Shown: positions 26,127 to 34,511, counted from the stretch's first letter. The stretch: 34,511 nt of DNA from an uncultured Prevotella sp. (GCA_937907705.1 CALCVP010000042.1:1-34511), one strand, 5' to 3'. Notes: generated by a model not told the origin, from the sequence alone. Numbers and translations: made by a program.

Positions 26127-26148
26127 CTATTAATAAAATTTTCAATTA

Positions 26149-26156
26149 CAAAAGTA
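26149..26156 (-). promoter_or_regulatory. -7 promoter element of the fur-like - purA unit
   Basis: The minus strand reads TACTTTTG, an exact TAnnTTTG match, 22 nt before the Fur-family start codon. The 61-bp gap from the AlkD-like stop codon leaves room for its own promoter. Confidence 0.5.
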
Positions 26157-26187
26157 CAATAAATTCGGGAAAAGATTAGCAATCTTA

Positions 26188-26808
26188 CTAAAAAACATTC
26201 AAATTATATGCCTTAAAAGCTGTTCTAAGAATATTTTCATAATCTTCTCCACAAGAAGCCAATTTCGAAATAGAGGCTATTACATCTCTTTTCAGCGTGA
26301 TGCTTTCACCGGAAAGAGCTGTTTGCGCTTGATCTATATACTCGTTTAACTCTCGTGTATCTAACATTACACCTCTCAAGAAAAGGCGGGATAGTACAGA
26401 ATAGCCACATATTTGGGTCAATTCTTCAGCAGACGAAATCCACTTAAAGGCATAATCTCTGGCGGTAGGCAAATACTGAAACAAATAGAAGGCAGCCATC
26501 TCTGCTATCTCAACATTAGGTATCTGCGACACCCACAAATCAACTAAAGCCGCATCCATCTCTTCGGCAGGCATTATCAACAGAGCCATGAGTTTACACT
26601 CTCTTATATCTTCCTTCCACAACTCTATAGCCAGCTCCATATTCTTGCCATATTCACTGGCCATATCTTTCAGTAAAGGTAGGCCTATGCCCCAGTTCAG
26701 CTTATAGCCCAACCCCATTTCTCTCATAGATTGTGAAGCCACTCCATTCATTAAGAATCTAAAGCGACTTTTTATTTCACGAAGTTGATTTATTGTTTCT
26801 TCTTTCAT
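26188..26808 (-). CDS. AlkD-like DNA alkylation repair (HEAT-repeat) protein
   Basis: This 206-residue all-helical protein resembles the AlkD/AlkC family of HEAT-like DNA glycosylases that remove alkylated bases. The segment GLPLLKDMASEYGKNMELAIELWKEDIRECKLMALLI (described in two parts: GLPLLKDMA near 40, ELAIELWKEDIRE near 60) fits the family's helix pattern. It is shorter than typical AlkD proteins (about 230), and I cannot place the catalytic Asp/Trp residues with certainty. It starts 10 bp after a nucleoside phosphorylase gene on the same strand, so they probably form an operon. Confidence 0.65.
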   Translation of the reverse strand: MKEETINQLREIKSRFRFLMNGVASQSMREMGLGYKLNWGIGLPLLKDMASEYGKNMELAIELWKEDIRECKLMALLIMPAEEMDAALVDLWVSQIPNVEIAEMAAFYLFQYLPTARDYAFKWISSAEELTQICGYSVLSRLFLRGVMLDTRELNEYIDQAQTALSGESITLKRDVIASISKLASCGEDYENILRTAFKAYNLNVF

Positions 26809-26818
26809 TATTGCTTTA

Positions 26819-27700
26819 TCAGAATCTGTCCAACACTGTTTTTATCAAATTGTCTATATTGTTTTTGTAGCCAGTATTTGCTTTTCCCGCTACTCTATTA
26901 GCAATTACCATACATACGGTAGTAGCCTTATGTCCCATTAAGCGTGCCAAACCAGCCAATGCAGAACTCTCCATTTCAAAATTGGTAATACGCTTTCCTT
27001 TATACTCGTAGCTTTCGATCTTCTCGTTTTGATGAGGATCAGCCAATGGCACACGCAACTGGCGGCCTTGTGGTCCAAAAAATCCGCCACATGCAACTGT
27101 CATTCCCCTTACCATATCATCTGCGGCTATACGTTCCACCAATTCTGCATCCGCATTTATTACATAAGGTGCTGGAGCACACATGTTGCCCGTCCAGCCT
27201 AAATGATTTAGCAAATCACGCTCTAATGCCAAATCACATACAGCATTTCTTCCTGCATAGAAATTCAATAATCCATCAAATCCGATAGATGTTTCAGAAC
27301 AAATAAATGTCCCCGTAGGGGTATAAGGTTGCAAACCGCCACAAGTTCCAATTCTCACCAGTTCCAACTGCTTTAATTGTGTTTTCACATGTCGTGTTGA
27401 AAAATCAATATTAGCCAAGGCATCCAACTCGTTCATCACAATGTCTATATTGTCGCAACCAATGCCTGTTGACACCACAGTAATGCGTTTTCCTTTGTAA
27501 GTGCCTGTTACAGTATGAAATTCTCTACTACATACATCACACTCTTTTGCTTCAAAATGGGAAGCCACTAAAGCCACCCTACCAGGATCGCCTACTAATA
27601 TTACTTTATCTGCTAATTGTTCAGGCTTAACATGCAGATGAAAAATACTGCCATCTGCATTGATAATCAATTCTGACTCAGGAAAATATTGGTCTATCAT
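26819..27700 (-). CDS. Uridine phosphorylase-like nucleoside phosphorylase
   Basis: This 293-residue cytosolic enzyme of the PNP/UDP phosphorylase family splits nucleosides with phosphate to base and ribose-1-phosphate. Seen are the phosphate loop LVGDPGRV (near 36-43), STGIGCDNIDIVMNEL, RIGTCGGLQ, a substrate-site segment GGFFGPQGR, and FEMESSALAGLARLMGH with the ribose-binding Met-Glu pair. The long form (about 290) common in Bacteroidetes is usually annotated as uridine phosphorylase; base preference cannot be fixed from sequence. It precedes the AlkD-like gene by 10 bp. Confidence 0.88.
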   Translation of the reverse strand: MIDQYFPESELIINADGSIFHLHVKPEQLADKVILVGDPGRVALVASHFEAKECDVCSREFHTVTGTYKGKRITVVSTGIGCDNIDIVMNELDALANIDFSTRHVKTQLKQLELVRIGTCGGLQPYTPTGTFICSETSIGFDGLLNFYAGRNAVCDLALERDLLNHLGWTGNMCAPAPYVINADAELVERIAADDMVRGMTVACGGFFGPQGRQLRVPLADPHQNEKIESYEYKGKRITNFEMESSALAGLARLMGHKATTVCMVIANRVAGKANTGYKNNIDNLIKTVLDRF

Positions 27701-27798
27701 ATCTTTAAGGTTTTTATTTTATAAGGTATTCAATAAATATCATATTTAATTTCAGTCTTTATACTTATCAGTCATAAAACTATTCTATTAAAAGTTTT

Positions 27799-28971
27799 TT
27801 ACATAAGCAATTGATTTTCTCTATTTCTGATTGTTTTCTCCAACTGATGAATCGTACGTTCCAACTCATCCATCTTCTTTTCTTGTTGCAATATTTTAGC
27901 CTTTAAATCTTGCTTTTCCGCTTGTTTGGCTATGCTATATTTTTGCCTGTTCACATTCAGTAAATCCAGCAGCTTCTTACTGTCGTCTCTCATATTGACC
28001 AATTGTGAATAAGCCTTTCTATTCTCTGCTGACTTAAAGTCTGTCAATGCCGTATAAATCACATTGTCATTTATCACAAAAAATATAGTATTATTGTCTA
28101 ATGCTTGATGCGTTTTTTGCAGAGATTGCAATCTTGCCTTTGCGCTTTGCAGTTTTGCTTTATCTGTCCATGTATCTTTAATGCTATGTATGGTAGCTAA
28201 CGCACGCAGCTTTTTATCGCCCACGTTATCTTCATCATAGGCCTGACGCGAATTAGTAGGTACAAAGGTATATACACACACTTTGCCTTTTGGCTGATTT
28301 CTATCTGTAACTAACCATCCTATATTATTAAAGTCGTCTACTATATAAAACAAGTCATCACTCTTTGAATTATAAGGCAATCCAATATTCTCTGGTTTAT
28401 AAAAACGCGCAGAATCAGTATCATACATGGTCACATAGATATCATAACCTCCCAAGCTATTTTTGTTCTTTGCGGCAAAATACAAGGTTACTCCATCCGA
28501 CATCATATAAGGATAATTAATGTCTTCAAAGTCGCTTGACAAATCAGTGATTTTTTTAGGCAAGCTCCAAGCGTCATTCAATTTATCTGATGAATACAAA
28601 GCAAAATGCCCTTTCTCGTCTTGTTTTGAGAAAATAGCCTTATTTTCAAATTCATTCATATATACATACGCATTGGGCTGTCCGGCAGTCTTCCACATCT
28701 TGTCATACGTTGTAACGATACCTGCTTGCTTGTTAAGAGGTATTTTGCTTAAGAAATCACTCCTATCCGTTACAACACTATCTATAAACATGACTTGCGC
28801 TGTGGAAGAAAGCATATCTTCAAAAAGTTCATCACGATTTATTTCTTCTGCCTTGGCCGTTTTTGCAACTTTAGCATTTCCTACAGTTTTCTTTGTTTTT
28901 GATTTTAGAGTCTGTGCTTCAGAAGTAAAAGAAAACATGATAAAGCCTACAAGGGCTACCATCCATTTCAT
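27799..28971 (-). CDS. Secreted PD40 (beta-propeller) repeat protein with C-terminal coiled coil
   Basis: This 390-residue protein begins with a signal peptide (MKWMVALVGFIMFSFTSEAQ, cleaved after EAQ). A central region (about 70-240) has WD40-like/PD40 strands: YPYMMSDGVTLYFAAKNKNS followed by LGGYDIYVT, and DDLFYIVDDFNNIGWLVTDR. The last 45 residues form a charged coiled coil. PD40 repeats of the GGYDIY type occur in Bacteroidetes envelope proteins, including OmpA-linked ones, but no OmpA domain is present. Two further in-frame ATGs (28980 and 29073) exist; I chose the one that places the signal peptide at the N-terminus. Function unknown. Confidence 0.75.
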   Translation of the reverse strand: MKWMVALVGFIMFSFTSEAQTLKSKTKKTVGNAKVAKTAKAEEINRDELFEDMLSSTAQVMFIDSVVTDRSDFLSKIPLNKQAGIVTTYDKMWKTAGQPNAYVYMNEFENKAIFSKQDEKGHFALYSSDKLNDAWSLPKKITDLSSDFEDINYPYMMSDGVTLYFAAKNKNSLGGYDIYVTMYDTDSARFYKPENIGLPYNSKSDDLFYIVDDFNNIGWLVTDRNQPKGKVCVYTFVPTNSRQAYDEDNVGDKKLRALATIHSIKDTWTDKAKLQSAKARLQSLQKTHQALDNNTIFFVINDNVIYTALTDFKSAENRKAYSQLVNMRDDSKKLLDLLNVNRQKYSIAKQAEKQDLKAKILQQEKKMDELERTIHQLEKTIRNRENQLLM

Positions 28972-29100
28972 ATTAAGCATTTCTATATCTTTGTTATAAT
29001 ATTCGTTACTTATTTGCATTATTGCTATATGCCACTTGTCTGTACATGGAAGCAAGAACATTCTGAACGGCAATATAAATGTAAACTAATTTATTCCATA

Positions 29101-29108
29101 CAAAGTTA
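29101..29108 (-). promoter_or_regulatory. -7 promoter element of the PD40 gene
   Basis: The minus strand reads TAACTTTG, an exact TAnnTTTG match. It would give a leader of about 120 nt to the chosen start, or about 20 nt to the upstream in-frame ATG at 29073, so the start choice is not settled. The divergent gene has a weaker TAATATTG at 29182-29189. Confidence 0.45.
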
Positions 29109-29211
29109 AGATAAATATATGAATAAGGCAACAATGGCCTTATTTTTTTATTTTTATATTGCACATTTCAAAATAAAAGCGTAATATTGCATATATAATA
29201 CGACAAAACAG

Positions 29212-29853
29212 ATGAAAAGAATCATTATTTTAATAGCCCTCGCTTGTAACATGCTATGTGCAGCAGCACATACAAATATCTCTCACAGCATAGCCAAATA
29301 CATAGAAAAGAATATCGGCTTTATTGACTCATTACAGATTGCCAACATTGAAAAGATGAATGACAAAGGAGATTCTCTAACCTTTAAAAATGGATTTAAT
29401 GAGGATACATCTATCCGTATTTGCAGTTCTTCTTTCGCAACGTTGACATTAAACAAAACAACATCAGTAGATGCCATATTGTTTCCACATGATTCTACTG
29501 CTACCATGTGCATAATCACTACTTACAAGCGTCCTGTTTTGGAGAGTGCTATCCAATTCTACGATACAGAAGCCAATGCCATTGACAACAACTTTAATCT
29601 GCCTAATATCAAGACAGATGTTCAACTGTCGCAGTTTATCCAAAAGCCTGATACCATGAGCTTAATGGACTTTGATCAACTAAGCAAATCTATTGAGCCA
29701 TATATCTTCTGTATCACTTATTTGCCACAACAGCAGGCATTATGCTACCAGCTAACTCCTGCACTGCTTTCAAAAGAAGAGAAAACAAAAACAAATGCCA
29801 TTATAAAGCAAAGAAAGTTTAAATGGAACGGGCATTTATTTAACGAATATTAA
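29212..29853 (+). CDS. DUF3256-like secreted protein
   Basis: This 213-residue protein has a signal peptide (1 to about 20, MKRIIILIALACNMLCAAAH). The mature part starts with a helix ending in IDSLQIANIEKMNDKGDSLT, then alternating strands with TSIRICSSSFATLTL, the CIITTYKRPVLESAIQFYDTEA block and YIFCITYLPQQQALCYQLTP. That order matches what I recall of DUF3256 proteins of Bacteroidales, whose function is unknown. It is transcribed away from the PD40 gene and closed by a terminator. Confidence 0.72.
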   Translation: MKRIIILIALACNMLCAAAHTNISHSIAKYIEKNIGFIDSLQIANIEKMNDKGDSLTFKNGFNEDTSIRICSSSFATLTLNKTTSVDAILFPHDSTATMCIITTYKRPVLESAIQFYDTEANAIDNNFNLPNIKTDVQLSQFIQKPDTMSLMDFDQLSKSIEPYIFCITYLPQQQALCYQLTPALLSKEEKTKTNAIIKQRKFKWNGHLFNEY

Positions 29854-29955
29854 AATACCGCATTTTATCATGGAAACATTTGGTTGCATTCAACTTTATG
29901 CATAAATTTGCATCGTGTTTTTCATGGTATTAGATTATTAAGGTTAATAAAAAAG

Positions 29956-29988
29956 ATTGGTTGTCGTGAGACAATCAATTTTTGTTTT
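29956..29988 (+). terminator. Intrinsic terminator after the DUF3256-like gene
   Basis: ATTGGTTGTC (29956-29965) pairs with GACAATCAAT (29970-29979) with one G-T wobble and a GTGA tetraloop, followed by TTTTTGTTTT. It lies 103 nt after the stop codon. Confidence 0.75.
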
Positions 29989-30186
29989 ATATAGGTTCGT
30001 CTTGTTTTCCATGTCTTTTTATTTCTTCGGAGCATCTCTTTCGATACACAAATACATGATTGTACCCGGTATTCATTTTAGTATTATATGTATTTTATAA
30101 AGAACATATACAAGCTTTTACCACTATTTTCATTATATTTATCCTTTTAATAATAATTTATGCACCCTTATTCGTATAAATATAAA

Positions 30187-30194
30187 TACCTTTG
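30187..30194 (+). promoter_or_regulatory. -7 promoter element of the GH43 gene
   Basis: TACCTTTG is an exact TAnnTTTG match. Transcription would start near 30201, so the 30204-30222 hairpin would sit at the very 5' end of the message. Confidence 0.5.
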
Positions 30195-30326
30195 TAAACA
30201 GTTATAAGCTTTATCAGCTTATCTTATAATAGATAGCAAGATACATTCTTCTATCTGTTACTAACCTAACAGCTATATATGGCAAGGAAACAGATACCTC
30301 ATTAACTTATATTTAAATAAAAATTC

Positions 30327-33182
30327 ATGAATAAGAAAACAACTATTGGCAAACTCTTCCTAACAGCAGCTGCCTTGAGCATGACATTAACGACCTCTGC
30401 TGCTCCGAAACAAAATGCCAACAAGAAGTTTGCAGGCTACCTGTTTGCATACTTTGAAGGTAGCGGCAACAAACAAGAAAATCTGCGCTTCGCTATCAGT
30501 AAAGATGCAAAAAGCTGGTACGCACTCAACGACAATCAGCCTATCATTTCAAGTGATACCATCAGTACCAGTGGCGGTATCAGAGATCCACATATCTTGA
30601 GAGGCGAAGACGGCTGCTATTATATCGTAGCTACGGATATGCAAGTAGCAAAATACGGTTGGAAAGAGAACCCAGGCATCGTGCTGATGAAATCAAAAGA
30701 TTTAATCCATTGGACACATGCCAAGATTGTATTGAAAACTGATTACGCAGAACATTTCAGTGATGCCTATTGGGTGTGGGCACCACAGACCATTTACGAC
30801 CGCAAGGTCAAGAAATACATGGTTTACTTTACGCTCCAACGCACTGGCGATGGCAGAAAGAGTCTAATCACATACTATGCTTATGCCAACAAAGACTTTA
30901 CTGGATTTGAAAGTGAACCCAAGCAACTGTTCTCTGCCAAATACGGCAGCATCGACAATGACATTATTGAGCGCAATGGAGTTTATCATCTCTTCTATAA
31001 AGGCAATATAAAAGACGCTAATGGCAAAGAAATACAAAATGGTATTCAACAAGCTACTGCCAAAAGCCTCATGGGTCCTTGGAGAGAGGATTTTAAGTTT
31101 ATAGACGCCTACGCAGACACTAAAACAGGAGTAGAAGGTTCTGGTGTATTCAAATTAAACGATAAGGATGAATACATCTTGATGTATGATCTCTATGGCT
31201 CAGGACGCTATGAATACCAGACTTCCAAAGACCTCAAGACATTCTCTACCGTGCCTCAATCATTCCGCAAAGATTTCTTTCCTCGCCATGGCACTGTATG
31301 TTCCATCACGCAAGACGAAATGGAACGTCTACAAGAAAAATGGGGCTATGTCTATCAGCATGACATAGTAGCTACCGGCAATCCGCTATTCTCACACATA
31401 CATACCGCAGATCCTGCTGCACTGGTAGAGAAAGACACATTATGGCTCTTTGCCGGACATGACGCCAACGGCAAGCATTCCACCTATGAGATGCACGACT
31501 GGAAGGTGTTTTCTACCACTGACATGAAGCACTGGACACAATACCCTACCCCATTGATGGTATCCGACTTCAAATGGGCTAAAAGCAAGCAGGCTTATGC
31601 CGGTCATGTGGCAGCACGCAATGGCAAATATTATTGGTATGTATCTACCAATTGGTGTGGCATAGGTGTAGCAGTAAGTGACAATATTACCGGTCCATAT
31701 AAGGATGCTTTAGGCAAGCCTTTGCTGACCAATAAAGATTGTTTCGACTCCAAACACAGTTGGGCATGCATAGATCCGGCTATCTTTATAGATGACGACA
31801 ATACACCTTATATAATATGGGGCAACAAAGAGTGCTATATTGCCAAACTGAAAGACAACATGACTGAGATTGACGGAAATATCCAGCGCATAGATGTAGG
31901 TACACAGTTCCCGTTCACTGAAGCTCCATGGATTCATAAATACAATGGCAAATACTATCTCAGTTATGCATCCGGATGGCCAGAAAAAATTGCTTATGCC
32001 ATGGCAGACAATATTATGGGACCATGGACCGCAAAAGGTATTATCAGCGAAATAGCAGGTAATAGCAACACTACACATCCTGCCATTGTCAATTATAACG
32101 ACCAGTGGCTTTTCATCTCTCATAATGGCGCTTTACCTGATGGCGACAGCTATAAGCGTAGCGTAATCATCGAGCCTATGGCATACAATGCCGATGGTAC
32201 AATCAGACCTATCCATCCCTCCACCAAGGGAGTTAGCGGTGCCGGCAATCCTATCCTTCCCGGTTACCATGCCGACCCTGAGATACTTTATTCCAACAAG
32301 ACAGGCAAATACTATATCTATTCCACCACTGACGGTAAACCGGGATGGGGCGGCTATAAATATTATGTATATTCTTCAACAGACTTGAAAGAATGGAAGA
32401 ATGAAGGCATTGCACTTGATGCCTCTACCGACCAAATACCTTGGGCCAACGGCAACTTATGGGCTCCTGCTGCCACAGAGGTAAAACAGAAGAACGGCAA
32501 TTACAAATATTATCTCTATTACAGTGCCCGGCCCAACAATCAAGAAGCCAAACAAATTGGCGTTGCCGTATCCGACAATCCTACTGGGCCTTTCGTTGAT
32601 TCAGGCAAACCCATGCTGACCAAGAACTATCCTGGCTGCAAGGGACAACTGATAGATGTGGATGTGTTCATTGACCCTGTCAGCAAGAAGCCGTATCTTT
32701 ATTGGGGCAATGGCTTTATGGCTGGAGCAGAATTGGAGCCAAGCATGACACAGATAAAAGAAGAAACAGTAACTGTTATGACGCCCAAAGGCGGGTCTCT
32801 AAAAGACTATGCCTACCGAGAAGCTCCGTATGTCTTCTACCGCAACGGTATTTATTACTTTATGTGGTCAGTGGATGATACAGGTTCTGCCAACTATCAC
32901 GTAGCCTATGGCACAGCAAAGAGTCCACTGGGACCTATCGAAGTAGCAAAGGATCCTATCGTACTCATACAAGACCCTCAGCATGACATCTATGGCACAG
33001 CCCATAACGCCGTGCTCCAAAAGCCGGGAACCGATGAGTGGTACATTGTCTATCACCGCATCAACAAAGAATACCTACACTTCCAACCTGGCGTACACCG
33101 CGAAATATGTATTGACAGATTGTATTTCAATGAAGACGGTACCATTAAGCGAGTAAAGCCTACTGCTACCGGACTGGAGTAA
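30327..33182 (+). CDS. Secreted three-module GH43 glycosidase (arabinan/xylan type)
   Basis: This 951-residue protein has a signal peptide (1 to about 26) and three consecutive five-bladed-propeller GH43-like modules. Module 1 (about 33-340) has D87 in IRDPHI, D210 in GSIDND and E270 in GVEGSG. Module 2 (about 350-635) has D362 in TADPAA, D483 in CIDPAIFIDDD and E532 in TEAPWI. Module 3 (about 640-951) has D650 in HADPEI, D777 in LIDVDVFID and E832 in REAPYV, plus a late AHN/YHR pair. The base-Asp, modulator-Asp and acid-Glu are thus present in all three. GH43 enzymes act on arabinose- or xylose-containing polymers; the exact bond cannot be told from sequence. There is no carbohydrate-binding module and no lipobox. 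Confidence 0.93.
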   Translation: MNKKTTIGKLFLTAAALSMTLTTSAAPKQNANKKFAGYLFAYFEGSGNKQENLRFAISKDAKSWYALNDNQPIISSDTISTSGGIRDPHILRGEDGCYYIVATDMQVAKYGWKENPGIVLMKSKDLIHWTHAKIVLKTDYAEHFSDAYWVWAPQTIYDRKVKKYMVYFTLQRTGDGRKSLITYYAYANKDFTGFESEPKQLFSAKYGSIDNDIIERNGVYHLFYKGNIKDANGKEIQNGIQQATAKSLMGPWREDFKFIDAYADTKTGVEGSGVFKLNDKDEYILMYDLYGSGRYEYQTSKDLKTFSTVPQSFRKDFFPRHGTVCSITQDEMERLQEKWGYVYQHDIVATGNPLFSHIHTADPAALVEKDTLWLFAGHDANGKHSTYEMHDWKVFSTTDMKHWTQYPTPLMVSDFKWAKSKQAYAGHVAARNGKYYWYVSTNWCGIGVAVSDNITGPYKDALGKPLLTNKDCFDSKHSWACIDPAIFIDDDNTPYIIWGNKECYIAKLKDNMTEIDGNIQRIDVGTQFPFTEAPWIHKYNGKYYLSYASGWPEKIAYAMADNIMGPWTAKGIISEIAGNSNTTHPAIVNYNDQWLFISHNGALPDGDSYKRSVIIEPMAYNADGTIRPIHPSTKGVSGAGNPILPGYHADPEILYSNKTGKYYIYSTTDGKPGWGGYKYYVYSSTDLKEWKNEGIALDASTDQIPWANGNLWAPAATEVKQKNGNYKYYLYYSARPNNQEAKQIGVAVSDNPTGPFVDSGKPMLTKNYPGCKGQLIDVDVFIDPVSKKPYLYWGNGFMAGAELEPSMTQIKEETVTVMTPKGGSLKDYAYREAPYVFYRNGIYYFMWSVDDTGSANYHVAYGTAKSPLGPIEVAKDPIVLIQDPQHDIYGTAHNAVLQKPGTDEWYIVYHRINKEYLHFQPGVHREICIDRLYFNEDGTIKRVKPTATGLE

Positions 33183-33222
33183 TCGGAATTTCAAGGTAGA
33201 GGTGTTCAGTGTTTTATTGCCT

Positions 33223-33295
33223 GTAAGCAGGTGCTCAGAATTAATTTAAACAGAAAGGTTGAAATATACGATTAATTTTGTGAGCACCTACTTGC
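33223..33295. repeat. Imperfect inverted repeat sharing an arm with the purA-hisS hairpin
   Basis: The arms 33223-33237 and 33281-33295 match at 13 of 15 positions plus one wobble. Inside them AATTAA (33239-33244) can pair with TTAATT (33272-33277). The right arm TGAGCACCTACTT differs by one base from TGAACACCTACTT at 24335-24347. Confidence 0.6.
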
Positions 33296-33340
33296 TACTA
33301 TAAAACAACTACACAGACGAAGTAATATACAATGAACCAC

Positions 33341-33390
33341 CCCCTCCTTTAGCTATTTGTTGTTTATAGCTAAAGGAGGGGTTTTGTTTC
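33341..33390 (+). terminator. Strong intrinsic terminator after the GH43 gene
   Basis: CCCCTCCTTTAGCTA (33341-33355) pairs perfectly with 33367-33381 around an 11-nt loop and is followed by TTTTGTTTC. An outer AATGAA/TTCATT pair (33331-33336 with 33388-33393) extends the fold. It separates the GH43 message from the SusD-like reading frame. Confidence 0.82.
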
Positions 33391-33514
33391 ATTGCACTTT
33401 TGATTAAAGATTTATAGATCCGTATTTTTTAACAATTCAAGTAAAGCGCATTGACAACGGATATACCCATCAAGTAAAAAATGCAAAAGAAAGTAAACAG
33501 CATAAGTACGATTA

Positions 33515-34511
33515 ATGTATCTTTATCAACAAATACAGTATAATATCTTTTCAGAAATGGCTCTCTTTGGCAAGACAGACGTGGGTTCTGCCTTCTGCGA
33601 CGACTGGGCTACAAAGTTAACCCCTACCACCTTTATCAGCGATGGTGGCAATGCCAACAGTGCTATCGGTTATTTCTGGAATCAAGGCTACACAGGCGTA
33701 AAATATGCCAACACAGTGATTTCCAATATCGATGCAGTAGAAGGCATGTCGCAGGAAAAGAAGAACCAGTTCAAGGGACAGGCTTATTTCCAGCGTGCTT
33801 GGCATTACTCTCATTTGGTGTTCCAGTTTGGCGACATTCCTTTGGTAACAAAAATTTTGGAAGTGCCCAAGCAGAACTACAAGTCAACCAAAATGGCCGC
33901 TGTGCTTGACATGTTGGTATCAGACATGGAAAAGGCTGTACAATGGGTTCCTAACCAAAAGGACTTGACTTATGTAGGCCAGGTAAACCGTGGCGCATGC
34001 CGCACACTGTTGGCAAAACTGTATTTGGCTACAGGCCAGTGGAAAAAGGCTGAACTGCAGTGCGACACCTTGATCAACAACTTGGACGGTACCGACTATC
34101 ACTTGATGACAGAGTGCTTCGGAACTGAAGAGAAGACCGGCAATCCTACTACCAAGACACTCACCCGCAATGTAATATGGGATTTGCACCGCCCTCAAAA
34201 CAAGCTCAGTGCTGCCAACAAAGAGGTTATCATGGGTATGGTAAACCAAGGCGAAAGCGGTGTAGGTGCTGTGGATGTACAGTGGCTGCGCATATTCGGT
34301 CCGTTCTGGAACAACAATATCAAAGCTGCCAATGGACACAAGAACAGCAAAACCATCAACAACTGGAAGAAAACAGATGCCAACTACAACGAAAGCCTTG
34401 ACTGGGTACGCTACACAGGCCGTGGACTGGGTACTTGCCGTCTGACTTACTTTGCACAACATCCATTGTGGAGAGTAAACGGTGTAGAAGATGACATTGA
34501 CTTGCGCCACA
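33515..34511 (+). CDS. SusD/RagB-family glycan-binding protein, lacking its N-terminus, cut by the window end
   Basis: The frame is open from 33515 to the last base (about 332 residues). SusD proteins are surface lipoproteins that bind glycans beside a SusC porin. Recognisable blocks are YFWNQGYTGVKYANTVISNI, KGQAYFQRAWHYSHLVFQFGD followed by IPLV, and the TPR-like VNRGACRTLLAKLYLATGQW with KAELQCDTLINN. The frame opens at a stop codon (33503-33505); the first ATGs (33515, 33557) lead straight into the mature domain, with no signal peptide, lipobox or the usual first 50-60 residues. No SusC precedes it. It may be a 5'-deleted pseudogene or an assembly junction; the 3' end lies outside. Confidence 0.85.
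   Translation, partial: MYLYQQIQYNIFSEMALFGKTDVGSAFCDDWATKLTPTTFISDGGNANSAIGYFWNQGYTGVKYANTVISNIDAVEGMSQEKKNQFKGQAYFQRAWHYSHLVFQFGDIPLVTKILEVPKQNYKSTKMAAVLDMLVSDMEKAVQWVPNQKDLTYVGQVNRGACRTLLAKLYLATGQWKKAELQCDTLINNLDGTDYHLMTECFGTEEKTGNPTTKTLTRNVIWDLHRPQNKLSAANKEVIMGMVNQGESGVGAVDVQWLRIFGPFWNNNIKAANGHKNSKTINNWKKTDANYNESLDWVRYTGRGLGTCRLTYFAQHPLWRVNGVEDDIDLRH

Larger units (their letters stand above)
29854..30326 (+). other. Gap and 5' leader upstream of the GH43 gene
   Basis: The 473 bp contain the terminator of the preceding gene, an AT-rich stretch without coding potential, a -7 element at 30187-30194 and a leader of about 125 nt. The leader starts with a perfect 7-bp hairpin (ATAAGCT 30204-30210 with AGCTTAT 30216-30222). 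I see no regulator gene here. Confidence 0.6.
33183..33514 (+). other. Gap between GH43 and the SusD-like fragment
   Basis: The gap holds an imperfect inverted repeat (33223-33295) and a strong terminator (33341-33390). No SusC gene, signal peptide or lipobox is found in any frame. A short frame from 33481 (MQKKVNSISTINVSLSTNTV, then stop) is not a signal peptide. Confidence 0.7.

Noticed and set aside
33407..33505. Stretch that could encode FIDPYFLTIQVKRIDNGYTH and onward before the SusD frame
   Set aside because: About 35 codons without a stop and no ATG or family match. It is compatible with chance and is not in frame with a signal peptide for SusD.
33920..34510. 196-codon minus-strand reading frame
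   Set aside because: It is the antisense shadow of the SusD-like gene, which has clear family motifs in the plus strand.
1..34511. CRISPR array, tRNA/rRNA genes, insertion sequence, toxin-antitoxin or defence genes
   Set aside because: No regularly spaced repeats, no tRNA cloverleaf or CCA end, no transposase or integrase motifs, and mazG lacks a toxin partner. Short tRNA-like features could still be missed by eye.

Overview
The window looks like chromosomal DNA from a Bacteroidales bacterium, most likely a Prevotella-type genus (inference). The evidence is AT-rich DNA, a 290-residue primary sigma factor without a long N-terminal region, Bacteroidales lipoprotein families (DUF4348, DUF4369, probable DUF3256), a T9SS-type sorting domain, SusD and GH43 proteins, and promoter elements of the Bacteroides form (TAnnTTTG at -7, in two cases with TTTG 19 nt upstream). 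I found no tRNA, rRNA, CRISPR array, transposase, phage gene or recognisable defence cassette.

Layout, left to right. 1-250 is gene-free with hairpins. An EF-G-like translation factor (minus) is divergent from hemW (plus). A minus-strand group follows: DUF4348 lipoprotein, murB, PhnP-like MBL hydrolase. pheS (plus) converges on pyrC-metallophosphoesterase (minus), with one terminator hairpin for each direction. Next come a DUF4369 lipoprotein and the pair DivIC-like protein / four-TM membrane protein. The operon T9SS mini-protein - L,D-transpeptidase lipoprotein - ECF sigma factor comes next, then rnz and the pair mazG / lipocalin-like lipoprotein. A 620-bp spacer with nested palindromes precedes clpC and rpoD (plus). 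A second minus-strand block runs nucleoside phosphorylase, AlkD-like protein, Fur-family regulator, purA, hisS and a CE12-type esterase. A PD40-repeat protein is divergent from a DUF3256-like gene. The right end holds a plus-strand GH43 enzyme with three catalytic modules and a SusD-like gene that lacks its normal N-terminus and runs off the window.

Most genes are housekeeping: translation (EF-G-like, pheS, hisS), nucleotide metabolism (pyrC, purA, mazG, nucleoside phosphorylase), cell wall and division (murB, L,D-transpeptidase, DivIC-like), proteolysis (clpC), transcription (rpoD). The accessory, glycan-related content is the CE12 esterase joined to the hisS unit and the GH43/SusD end.

Points most worth a second look: an EF-G paralog with serine in place of the switch II catalytic histidine; a GH43 protein with three apparently intact active sites; the nested palindromic element upstream of clpC; a stand-alone sorting-domain protein in an operon with an L,D-transpeptidase and an ECF sigma factor; the CE12 esterase carrying a vestigial pectinesterase start; the headless SusD; and two distant hairpins sharing one arm sequence. 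No wholly new multi-gene system is evident.
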